This document shows, piece after piece, positions 26,801 through 38,800 of a DNA stretch of 64,000 bases. The position numbers and the translations under genes are program-made. Each line of letters begins with the position of its first letter. Positions within the stretch are counted from its first letter, which is position 1. A model generated the notes under the pieces. The model did not search any database and had not been told where the DNA came from. It saw nothing but the letters and a program-made list of their open reading frames with translations. The stretch comes from Lepeophtheirus salmonis (Eukaryota; Arthropoda; Copepoda; Siphonostomatoida; Caligidae): assembly GCF_016086655.4 (NCBI RefSeq), contig NC_052133.2, positions 46,988,383 to 47,052,382 of the forward strand, read 5' to 3'.

Positions 26801-29800
26801 ACCTGAATATGGACTCATCGAAGGCCAGCGTCAATGAGCAATGGGCATTCATGGAAGACAATTACATCATCAATGCGTGCAAGGCCTTCCGGGCGCTTGG
26901 AGGGTGTAATAGAAGCTGATGGCGGTTATATTCAGTACTTATATTAAATTTTATACCAGAATAAATTCTCTATTATATAATTCTCAAAAAAATACGTCAT
27001 ACGAATTGTATTACATATTTAATTATTTGCCACAAATAGTCCGCGTATTTATGCAACTACCAGTATATAAAAAAATAAATGTTACCTTAGATAAGGTTTA
27101 TTATTGAGCGCGTGTAGCTAAGGCTCAGCACGTCATATAGAAAAAAAAAGAGGAGTACAATTATACAATATTTAATTTTACTTTTTGATGAGGTTTAGAA
27201 TTGAGCGTGTGTAGCTGAGCACAGCTGGTCATATGAGTAAAGAAAAGTGGAGTACATGTATATCTATATTCTTCAAGCAAAGTTCATCGACGCCTAATAA
27301 ATATGAACAATGTGTATTCTCCGCTGGTTAATAATATGCCAAGATTTCTTTCATTTAATAAAGTTTTAACTGCATTTAGGATTGCTATTCATATATGTAA
27401 ATATATGTTTGCATTTGTAATATTATTTCAATCCTTCTCAATAATTTTTATCCACATTCTAAAACTGTAAAATAATCTTTCCATGTTTGTTACGAATTAA
27501 AATTCAATCAACAAAGGAGACCGATGATTTGTCTGAAATATCTTGCTATAAAAAATCATATAAGCTCTGACAAAAATCTTAAAAAATAAAGTTTGTAAAT
27601 AAATCCTTACCTTGAGAATCGTTAACAAATTGAAGATACGTAGGATATTGGCTGATGAATCGTTTAATGAGATCAATTTGTTCGAGAGTTATTTGGACGG
27701 AATCCTTATGTTGTGAGCCACAAGGAGCGTATGCAACCCAAAACTAAATAAAGAAAATAATATTAAACATTAATAGTATGAGAAAAATATAATGTATCAC
27801 TAAGACAACCACATTTCGCTCAGATTTACCGTTTTGTAGTCATTTATTGCATCAATACCAATTTGTTTTATATTTTTAAGGAACCCTTTTTATGGTTTTT
27901 TCAACAAAGGTATTAGATAAAAATTTGCATATTCAGACAAAAGGAAGAAACACTTATCCAGAAGTGTGTGCATTAGGCCTTGCATTGTTTTGTGCAAAAT
28001 GATATATTAGAAAAAAATACATCCCTATTAGATATTATAGTTAGAGTTGTAGAAGCTTAGACAAGTGCAAGACTTTCTGTCCTTGCAACCTGGACATTGT
28101 TTTTTATTTTCGTAACCTGTTATCATTCATGAGTCGTTTTTGAAGAGAAAGCATTTAAGTATAAAGTTATCAGTAGTGTGTTAAATACAAAGAGAAATAC
28201 TAGGCAGTTTTGTGGAGTTGTAAATGAAAAGCCAGTTACCAAATCTATCGTGCTTGTGAATATATATATAAATGTGTGGTGCTTCTAATTATAATTATTT
28301 AGACATACTAGTTGAGATCATGTTTTGGAGTCTATTTAGTTTTCTTGTGTTTTCCTTGTTATTATTATTTTGTTGATATATTGTGAGTCCGTTCGATATT
28401 TAGATTCATAGAAGAAACACGTATTTCAATAAATAAAAATGTTTAAATCCTAATTAAGGTTTATTCCAAAATTGGATTCTACAATGGTGACCCCCAACAG
28501 AAAGAATCTACTGTACCAAAGTAACTAAAAATGAAAGTGTAGACATAAAACACGTTTTGTCAAGTTACCAAGGTTCACGGCCTTTTGTCCGTCTGAATAT
28601 TTTCTTTGTGTGGAGGCTCAATTTGAGCTAGCAAAGATAACTCAAAAACAAACAAAATATAACTATGTCCTCAGTGCTATATCCGAAGGTATATTACATA
28701 AGATTCCTGATTTTTCATTGAATAAGTGCCTTGAATCTGACGTTCCTTATAAATAATTAAAATCTTTATTTCTAAAACAGTTTCTTGTCTCTAAAAACAA
28801 TTTACTAGGGATTTTGTTGAATTAATTAGAAACAGTGATAATACAGAAGTGAGTGAAATGGAATCTATAAGTTGGGATTTGATTAACGAGATTGTAAGGA
28901 TAAAACGGATTTTAAAGAGACATTGATCAAGTACATGGTTAGTGAATGCCTTCCTTTATCATCGCGTCAACACCTTAATCAAAGTTTTGAGAGAATGCAC
29001 TATGAAGAGTATTTTCAGTGTGCGAAGGCGGAAGAGAGCGCGTGTAAGTTGAACCATTTGCATATTCATCATTTAGAGGAGGAGAAGGAACACTCGCCCA
29101 AAGAAATTAATCATATCAATAAAAAAGACGATAATGTGTGCCTGTGGGTTCAGCGTAGATAATCTTTACCTACTAAAAAATACACACCTAATAATATTTA
29201 TAATCATAAACAAAAACCCTATGTCAATTTCATAATAAATATGAAAGTAATTCTTATCATTCTTTTTCTCCTCATGTTTGCATTGAAATTTTATATAAAA
29301 GTGCAAAAAACTAATTTTGCGTCGGTGATATCCGACGCCTAATGTAAAAATATAAATATAAAATGTAAAGACTCCAAAAATAGATCTTCTACCTCTATTT
29401 TCTATATATATAAGAATATTTATCAATTATTTAAAAGATAACTCAAATTTGTTTAGATTACAAGCCCATATTACTATTCCTACAAATAATATTAAAAGGC
29501 TTGTAACTTTTTTGATTGATACGGGAGCAGAACGGTCATTGATTCCTAATTTTATCCTTACGAGAGCCAGGTGTTAGGTTATTGGCTGCAAACAACGAAG
29601 AATTGAAAATTTTTTGATGCTCAACTCAAAAGGTTCAATTACCTGGAATGGACCCCGTATCTTAGAATTTTATTGTCACGGATATGAGCTTTGGAGTTAT
29701 TGGTTTTGATTTCCTTAAAAAATACGAAATTATTGTTTATTATGCAAATAGAAAATTGATTAAAAATGGTAGTGCCATCAATTATATCAACAAGATTTCT

Positions 29801-32800
29801 TCATGTTCAAAAGTAGACAAAATACTTCACAATTTTCCCGCGTTGCATGATAATTCTTTTAAAGGTCATTGCTTACACAGAGTACACCTACTATAGAAAC
29901 GATCGGAATGCCAGTTGGCACTCGACTACTAGATTTATCACGGAAAAAATAGAAATCATTAAGTCTGAGATACAAAAATGACTAAAAGAGGGAATAATAG
30001 AAGATTCAAAAACTTGTTGGTCCTCTCCAACTCACTTAGTTAAAAAACAAAAATGGTGATTGGGGATTAGTCGGTGATTAACGATTGCTTAACAACGTTA
30101 CAAAGTCCCACAAATATCCTATGCCTGCCGTACAACATTTCAATTATTTGATTAATAAATCTTGTTATTTTAGTATGCTTGACTTGTTGAAAGCTTACCA
30201 TCAAATTCCAATGTTGTCTGAAGACAAAGAAAAGACTGTAAACCTTGTATTTTTTATCAATATATTCGCATACCGTTTGGACTGAAGAATGTGACCAGCT
30301 CATTTCAGCGAATGATTGATAGAGTATTGGGACATATGAGTAGTTGTTTTGCATATTTAGACGACATCATATAGTTTCCAAAAAAACAGAAAATGCGGAA
30401 AAAGGTCTTAGCTACAATATTAGAAAAAGGCAGTTCTGTGAAAAGGAGATCGATTTTTGGGGTTTACTATAAATCAAAAGGGATCAAGACAAGCCGTTTA
30501 CCAAAGTTAAAATTTGGTAAAATAAAATCTCCATATAAAATTTTTTATCACATGCACTTAGATTTAATCTGGCCATTCCCAAAAGCAAGAGGAGATAATA
30601 TGGCTCTTACTGTTATTGATTGTGCTACTAAATGGTTCGTAGTATATCCTATGTCTAGCGCAAGCACCAAAAATATGATAAAAACTGAAATAAAATTGGT
30701 TTTCAAGATTTGGATACCCAAGAATTATAAGAACCAATCAAGGAGGACAATTCGGTTGTTTAGTTTGGGAAATAATTCCACAAGAATTAAATATATCAAA
30801 TATTAAAACAATCATCCATAGAACAATGGGTTAATTGAACGAAAACACACAACTCTCAAAGAAGCCATTCGGTGCAACTTACTGGAGTCAAACCACAGTT
30901 GGGTTAATGTTTTGCCTAGGATCTTACTTGAACTTAGGACAACAGTAAAATCAGGAATGAATGTTTCTCCTGTAGAATTGGTATTTGGAGAAGAAATTCG
31001 TTCAACAGCGACACTGCTTCCTTATGACATAGAGATTAAATCTAAATTTAACACTATACACAGTTTAAAAAAATGATTCTTATACACATAATGAAATCTA
31101 TGAAAGATTAATGCAGAATTTTATGTTTTAAGCCCTCCTATCAGGTATTCGCTAACACCTCATTTTAACGGTCCTATTAAAGTAATTCAAAAAGAATTTT
31201 ATTATAAAAATTAATGGAAAATCTAAGTCAATATCCATTTACAATTTAAACCCGAAATAATTCTGAGGGGGGGGGGATGTATGTGGTGCTTGCTATTGGA
31301 ATTATTTATACAACCTTGTTGAGATCATGTTTTGGAGTCTATTTAGTTTTCTTTTGGTTTCCTTCTTCTTCTTATTATTATTTGTTGTTATATTGTGAGT
31401 CAGTTCGATATTTAGATTCTTAGAATAAACACATATTTTAATAAATCCAAACTTGGATTCTTAAAAGAAATTTTCACTGCGAAACGGATTTGACTATAAT
31501 TTGCTAGGTTGTTTGTTTGACAGTAGTCTATGTCAGAAACAAAAATTTGGATCCGTAGCTTAATCCAAATTGGACCTCTGAGCTCTTCAATATAGAGTAA
31601 TTAGCTTTTTGATATTTTTTTATTTGCGATATCTTACAAATCAAAGCAATGAAAATACATATTTGAAAAACTATAAGATAGCTTAAAAAAAAATAATGAA
31701 AGTTTCATACATCATATTCTTCGATATATAAATATTACAAATTTACAAAATTACTTGATATATACAGTTATAATTTTAGACAACTACATGGATTTTCCAT
31801 ACTACAGTTGTTCTTGCTATAAATTATAAGGATTTTATATGGTTAAAATATGAAAAGGAAATAAATGACTTTGAAAAGTGAAGAAAAAAATAAGGTCTTG
31901 GATTACTTATTTTTTTATAATAAAAAATTAAACAAAACCTTTAATATATTTATAGTATTGATTGAGTTAAACATCAAATTTTGGTTCTCCTGTCAATAAT
32001 ACCAAATACCAAATTTTAGTTAAATCTGCTTCCTTGTGAAAATTTATTATGTAATGACCAAATAATATATGATATATGGAGAAGAGTTGCTTTCACAGAT
32101 ACTTTCTTTAACTAATAAGCAAAAAGGAATGTATATACGCGTACGATAGATGTGGTAAGACGCCTCAAGTCCTTGTTGGATTCATATTAGAATTAAACTT
32201 CAATATCAGAGAAAATCCAGCCTATGATACAGATGTGATAAGATACAGAATAATGATTTGTCTTTATTTTCTTAATAATAAAATGTCCATAAAACAACTT
32301 AGCTGCTTGGAATTACAATTTTAATTTTCAGTTTATTTCTTTAGCATACCAACTGGTCATATTTTCAACAAATTTATATCATAATCTTAGTTCTATATAT
32401 GAAGATCCATTAAATGTTTTTTGTTTCACGTGATTTTCTTCATATATAAACTATCCTTCGTCTGTTGCACTCTTTAAGATATTTTTCTTTCAATAAGGAA
32501 AGATTAAGACTCATAAGGTCTGGACTTTTGTTGTTGATTTTAACATTTACAAACCTATCAAAAGTTTTATGTTTTGTATTTGAGTTCTATATTTGTTTTA
32601 CAATTTATTTAAAATATTCATTCTTTGTTCCAACGGTCTTATTTATGTTTAGATATCTTTTTACACCTTTTTTTTTCTTTACAATTTTTATATTATATAC
32701 TGTTACAAAGATATGATTTGATTTAATAAATTGAAAAAATTTTATTTAATAGAAATTTTTCTAAGACACTCAGTCCTTTGAACTTAAAAGATCTTAAAGG

Positions 32801-35800
32801 GAAATTTAATTTTATGATGTAAGGTCTATTCACGTTCTTGAACAAAAAGCTACATTGTTTTTTAATATATATTTCATCATAAATAAAATATACATTTCGT
32901 TGTGATTACTGAAGGTAATTTAATAATTTGACCAAAAAAATTTGAAATAGGGGAGCGTAAGGATACTTCTTAGAGAAAAGATATGCTACACTGACGATAA
33001 CTTAGAAATGTTAAGTTATCTAACCACCTTTTTTTATACAATTGAATGTCGTCCTTTGTTGATCAAATCAACCCAGATTGCCTAATGCCTATAATTATAG
33101 AGAATTTCGACATTATAATTTTTGACGCAAAAAGTAAACATTTTTGTTAAGTGTTTGTTGTCATATATTTTTATTATAAATCATTTGATTTTCATTTGAT
33201 TTTTTTAAGTGTCATAGTGTACCATATTTTTCAATTAATTAAAATGTTTGCAATATATTATTTGTTTTAGTTATTAGTTCAGTTTATTCCTTTTACAACA
33301 CTTATGAGGAGACTTGTTATACCCCATTTTTTATTATTTATACTCGTTCTATATACATAATTAAATATGATATATTTAATTATGTTTGGTTTTTGTATAA
33401 TTTTATGTAATACTTTGATTATCAATCATACCAAATAGTTTAAAAAAATATTATTTACTATGGCCTATTTCTGTAAAGGTTTTATTGACTTATCTTATAT
33501 GGATAATTATAAGTATATACTTTATGCTGACAAACTGTAATAAAAAGTAAAATAAATTCTGAATATAATAAATGACAGTTTTTACATGTTTTCTCACGTT
33601 GTAACATGTCCAATTCTACCCTGGATCATGTCTCCTCCTTGATTATCAAGTATCCTACTTTTGGTTTATTTTCGAAAACACTAATAAATGGCTATCAATT
33701 ATTGCACTAAAAAAATTCTTTGGAATTATTTGTCTAAGTTAACTCATGTTGGCCGGGTGTTCAATTATCTTTTAAATTTTAAACCTTATGACAGTTTAAA
33801 AAAAATGATTTTTGGGAATATGTATTCTCCCTCTCCCCGGAATAAAAAATCTTAAAAATTAATTTTTTTAGGTACAATTACCATTCTTCAAATTAAGTTC
33901 CAGATCTTTAAATACTTTTTGGGGGAGGATGAGCGCTTGAAATTTTTTTTTGGTAATGAGTACCTCAAACAAATTTATGTTATGTTTTGTCTCTGCTTGT
34001 TTGTTTACTAGTCACCAGGATTACACCAAAAGTTGCGCATCGATTTTTATCAAATTTGGTACAAACATTATACCGGGTGTAGAAAAGTAATTAAACCTTC
34101 TAAAAATACAGTTTTGAATAGGTGCTGTTGATTAAGTCTTAAAGTTCCTATTATTTTTGAATAGCTAAGATTGTAAGTCTTTGATACATGTTGTAAACAA
34201 AAATTCTGTAAATGTCGCAATGGAGGCAAGAAGAGCCATCATAGGCAATTTAATCCACGCAGGGAGGACCACCTCGGACATATTACAGGACTTACCAAAC
34301 CCACCAAATTGAAGCCTGAAGACGTCATGGATGCCTTTCAGGTAAACCAACCATGAAGATGTCCTAGCACGCCTCCTAGAAGAAGGTGCATCGGTCTACT
34401 GTGGACAAGGCCATCCGAAAGGCTGGATGAAGGCCACTTTGAAAAATTGAGTGGTCACTCCTATCCCAACATAAAAAAGAGTTCCGTCTTCAGAGACGTC
34501 AACAACTCTGGAATGATCTGAAACACAACAACAACAAGGTAATTTTTTTCCCTGACAAAAAGACTTTTACTGTTGACGCGTTTTCAACAAGCAAAATGAT
34601 TATGTGGTACGCTTTGGCAAGGCTGAGAACAGCATCAGGACTGTCACCAAGACCAAATATTCGGCCTCTGCGATGACGTTGGGGGTTGTGACATCAACTG
34701 GCGAAAAATGCCTCTAAGTTAGTTTCCTGTTGGATACCGGTTAATCGTTGCCGACTACTTGATGATGTTGAAGGAAAATGTGGTCCCATAGATCACCAAG
34801 GCCATGGAAAGTCCAACAAGGCCACTTACGTATTTCAGTATTCCAGTCCATTCTGCTTATATTGTACAAGAATGGATGGGTAGCAACATGAACTTTTTGC
34901 CCATGAAACTTTGGCCCCCTCAGAGCCCAGATCTGAATCCACTAGATTTCTCAATTTTGTGGCAAATAAAGAAGAAGGCCTGAAAAGTTTGCCACCCAAA
35001 TATTGATGCCCTGAATACCTCTGTTAACCAGCAGTGGAGAATCATGAAACAAGACTACTTTGCCAATGTGTGCAACGGGTTCCAGAGACGGTTGCAGGCT
35101 GTCATTCAGGCTTATTGTGGCCAAATTCACAATTAATGTGTATTATTATAGTAAAAAAATTATAAAATAAAACTTATGTAGATCTATGTACAACATCATC
35201 CTGATCAATTATGATTATGAGTATTATGATAATGACTACATAGAGGCAGTACTTTTTCTACCTGGTAAATGATCACAGTAGGAGGCCATAAAATTTTGGG
35301 AGGTCAAGTTAACAAAATGTAGAAAAGGAATAAATTACCAAAACTAGGGAAAAAATTGAGATTCATAAAACAGTTTCATATTAGGCGGAGGTTTTGTGCT
35401 TTACTGTGTATCCATTGTTGTTAAATTAATCTACTCATAACCTTTTTTTTCATTAATTTGAACATGATTTAGGCCCCTTAAAAGGCTCTGTAGACCTACT
35501 AAAAAGTAAAATTACCTTAACAAACTTATAATCTGCTTTCTAAAAAGTTGGAGCCTAATATTATTTTCTGTTTTTGTTATTTTAGAATTTCGGACAATTA
35601 TGTAATTTTTAAATTACTACAAAACGTTAATACTTGATGAAAAGTCAACCCTATAACGATATAAATATCAAATTGTATATGAGTTTTAGAATTTTTGATT
35701 TGAGCAATTTGACAATTTGTTTTTTCTTCATATATTGAATAAGGCATAAACCAATTAAAAAATACATGTTCTCTGCAAGGTGGTGTGACAGACTGTAAGT

Positions 35801-38800
35801 TATTGTCAACTAGTTGTTTAAAACATAGTGTATGCCTATAATAATATTGACAACACCTTCTATGAGAGTAACATACATATATATGTTTTATTTATAAGTA
35901 TTATCATTCTTTGAGTTTTATTATTTTGTCGAATAATGGGGCTAGTCTTTTCACTTTGTTTACAAACCAAAATTACAAAACAACTCTCACACACCATTGA
36001 AAATAAATAATTAATCAATGGATCATTTAACAAAACAATTACAAATTTCATACTCAGTGACTTTCTAGTTTTGTACACGTCTCATCAAAAAAATTCTAAA
36101 ATCACGTGTTTTTGGAAAATTTCAAATCTAACTTTGTTGTCATAAACATCAGCAAAAACGGACATTTGAATTAATATTTTGTATTTCTGAGGTCAAAATA
36201 TAAAAAAACAAACATCTTTGATTTTGACTGATTAAAAAAAATGTCCTATTTTTTTTCAAAAACTTATGACAAAGTATTTGTCATAAATAAAATTATGAAA
36301 ATGTTTTATTTAAAATATGTACTAATTTGGTGGACTTCATATTTAGACTAATTTCGAACAAATCAATTATATTAAAAAGTACCTGAGCACCAATATTTCC
36401 AGCTTTAAGCCTTTTCAAGTCAGTATGCGACCAATCCGAGTTTTTCCAAGGAGCAATTGTTCTCAAGTCGTCCGTAAAATTAACTAAATTTAATTTATTG
36501 TGTATGAATTTGCGAATGTTCCAGGGCAGGTCATTGTGGCTGAAAAGGAAATGAGAAATAATTGAAAAAAAGCAATGAAAATATTTGATAATGTAGTGAA
36601 AGAAATAAAAAAATCTTATCCAATATTTATTGATCTCTTGATCTCAATGACTCATTTTCATAATGTTTATTTTTTCTATAATAAAAAAAGAAGACTGAGA
36701 AACGGAAAAGCATCATAAAATATCATAGCTATTAATACAATAAAGTCAAGACCAATTTATTTTAAATGAGGCAAATAATTTTAATGTACAATATACCATC
36801 ATTCAACATTTGCCAAATTGGATGAAAAAAGGGATGGGACATCAAAACAATTGAATATTGATGATTCTCTCTCTCTTTCTCTAAATAAAGAAAGGTAGAG
36901 TAAGAATTAATGACAAGATAAAAATATATAGCATAAAATATTCTGACAATATATAAGTTAATTTATTTGTATTAAAAAAAAACTTTAAATTATAAAAAAA
37001 GCTAATAAATTATTCCATGTCAACCCCTTTAAAAATAGACTTATGCATTCATTTAGCTACTTTCTTACATATTTACAAAGTATCATTCATGGGAGTACTT
37101 TATTTCTTTTGTATTCAATTGCGATGAAAAGTATGGAGGTACGTTCTATATTCAGGGTAAGCAAAATATATATGTAGCCAGTTTTGCACACAATCTTGCG
37201 CAAACGCAGGCACTTACGTACCCGATTTTATTTTTAGATAGCATATTCAAACCTGCGATATTTGGAGGATATTGAATCTGCGCCGGGAGGTCATTAAAGG
37301 AGATTTTGAGGGAATTGAGGTCATTAAAGGAGATGGCAATGTAGGTTGAGGTCAAAGGTCGAATTGATTGTATCCAGACTCCAGAATTCGTGGCCTGAAT
37401 CTAGCAAGTCGTCAATGAGGACCCAGGGAAGTCATCAGGGCAACTGATGCCAAACAGGAAGTGCCAGAGACCAACGTAAAGCCCTGAATGTACATGGTTG
37501 CAAATGGGTGGTCTTGCATAAAGGCAACAAGACTTTTTTCTCTACCACACAACAAAAAAAAGTCTACAATGTCTCCAAGACATTTTTGAAGATTTTATCT
37601 CACAGGAATTTTGGCTCCAAAATCTCCAAATCTGAATCTAATATTTTTTATTTTTGTGTGTGAGGTGCGATCGAACAACAACCCCATACAGGTCCCTTCA
37701 ACACCAAAGATGAACTCATCAGTTGGATAAAGATGGATTTGCCATAGGACCAATTAACGTAAGCCTGCTCGTGCTATAGGCTTTCTATAGAGACTGCAAT
37801 CGAGGTTTGGTGATTTTATTTTTAAAAGATCAATCAAAATTAGCGAAACTTTCGTATTTGGTTTTGTTTTTATTAATATCATTACTGTTTGGAAAGAAAA
37901 ATGTGTTAAAAAGTATTCTCTTTCGCGGCACAGATAGCTTGCACACACTTTACAGTTTAGTTTCAGTCGGAAATCTTAAACCTAAAGCATGGAACTGTTG
38001 CTTAACAACAAACTTTGAGCACCTACAAGAGCTCTGGATGAGCAGGTAGGACGTTGTTTGATGTTTTCTGGCTAGCCAGAAGTGTTTGTCATTTATTGAC
38101 GCAAATATTATACATATTTGATTATTATTATTAAGCTGCTATTAAATTTAAGGTATTTGACAAACTCTCTTCTACACTGATATTTTGGTACTACATATAC
38201 TTCAGTATGTAGTGGTCCATCGTACATCATAATCTCAATTTTTGGGCGTCTACCACTTTCAAGGGACCTCTCAAAGCTCTGATTTTAAGCCACCATGCTG
38301 TCAATTATTTGTACAAGACTTCAAGAGGACCCTACGATCTCTTCGACACTCACATGGCAGTGGTTCCAGTCAGACACCCTTCGCCTTTTCGCCTCCATGT
38401 TGACAATTGTGTATTTTTGAAAAAAAAAAATATTGTTAATTAACATGGATAATCCTCATTTTTAATAACTCAGGCTAAAAGTATTTACCAACAAGTTATC
38501 CTGACTTATATAAATTCCTCGCACACTATACACAGAAACTTTCATGAAAAGTAGTTTGTTCATTTTAGTTTGTCAGTATCTATAAGTAAATCTTATTTTG
38601 CATAGTACACCGATTCATGAACCAAATAATTTATAATACAGAATGAGGTTATAATTTATGAACGTAGTTGTAAAAGTCATACTTTCTCCCCCCTTCTTCA
38701 TAACTCTAAAGTAATTTATGACTATTTATTTTTAATGTATAACAAGAATAAAACTAATAATAAAACATGTAAATGTTTTATGAATGGTTAGAGGTAAATA

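Larger units (their letters stand above)
15881..27610 (-). other. Intron between DPEP exons D and E (11.7 kb)
   Basis: This intron holds mariner remnants (17973-18796, 22817-23460, 25560-25960, 26504-26919), a TTAA-flanked inverted-repeat element (19634-19841) and copies of dispersed repeats (16885-17240, 24270-24400, 26224-26352, 27103-27260). Stretches 16200-16880, 17430-17960, 18800-19600 and 19860-22800 are AT-rich filler with short microsatellites, in which I see nothing else. Confidence 0.85.
28275..31463 (+). mobile_element. Ty3/gypsy LTR retrotransposon, decayed, with internal deletion
   Basis: A 5' LTR (28275-28483) and a 3' LTR (31282-31463) flank the remains of gag, protease, reverse transcriptase and integrase in gypsy order. 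A primer-binding-like site (TGGTGACCCCCAAC) follows the 5' LTR and a purine tract with ten G precedes the 3' LTR. Motifs seen are a Gag capsid-like block (VEAQFELAKITQKQTKYNYV), LIDTGAERSLIP (protease), SMLDLLKAYHQIPM and FAYLDDII (reverse transcriptase), and HMHLDLIWPFP, TVIDCATKWF and NNGLIERKHTTLKEA (integrase). The thumb/RNase H part and the integrase zinc finger are missing between about 30400 and 30530. All frames carry stops. It lies on the strand opposite to the host gene. Confidence 0.9.
27744..36382 (-). other. Intron between DPEP exons C and D (8.6 kb)
   Basis: It contains a repeat at 28032-28210, the Ty3/gypsy element (28275-31463) and a TIR-bounded mariner (34071-35268). 31470-34065 and 35275-36380 are AT-rich and, apart from one small dispersed repeat near 32150-32215, show nothing recognisable. 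Confidence 0.85.

Noticed and set aside
31282..31470. 5-bp target duplication of the gypsy element
   Set aside because: aaatg before 28275 has no counterpart after 31463, so the boundary or the duplication has decayed.
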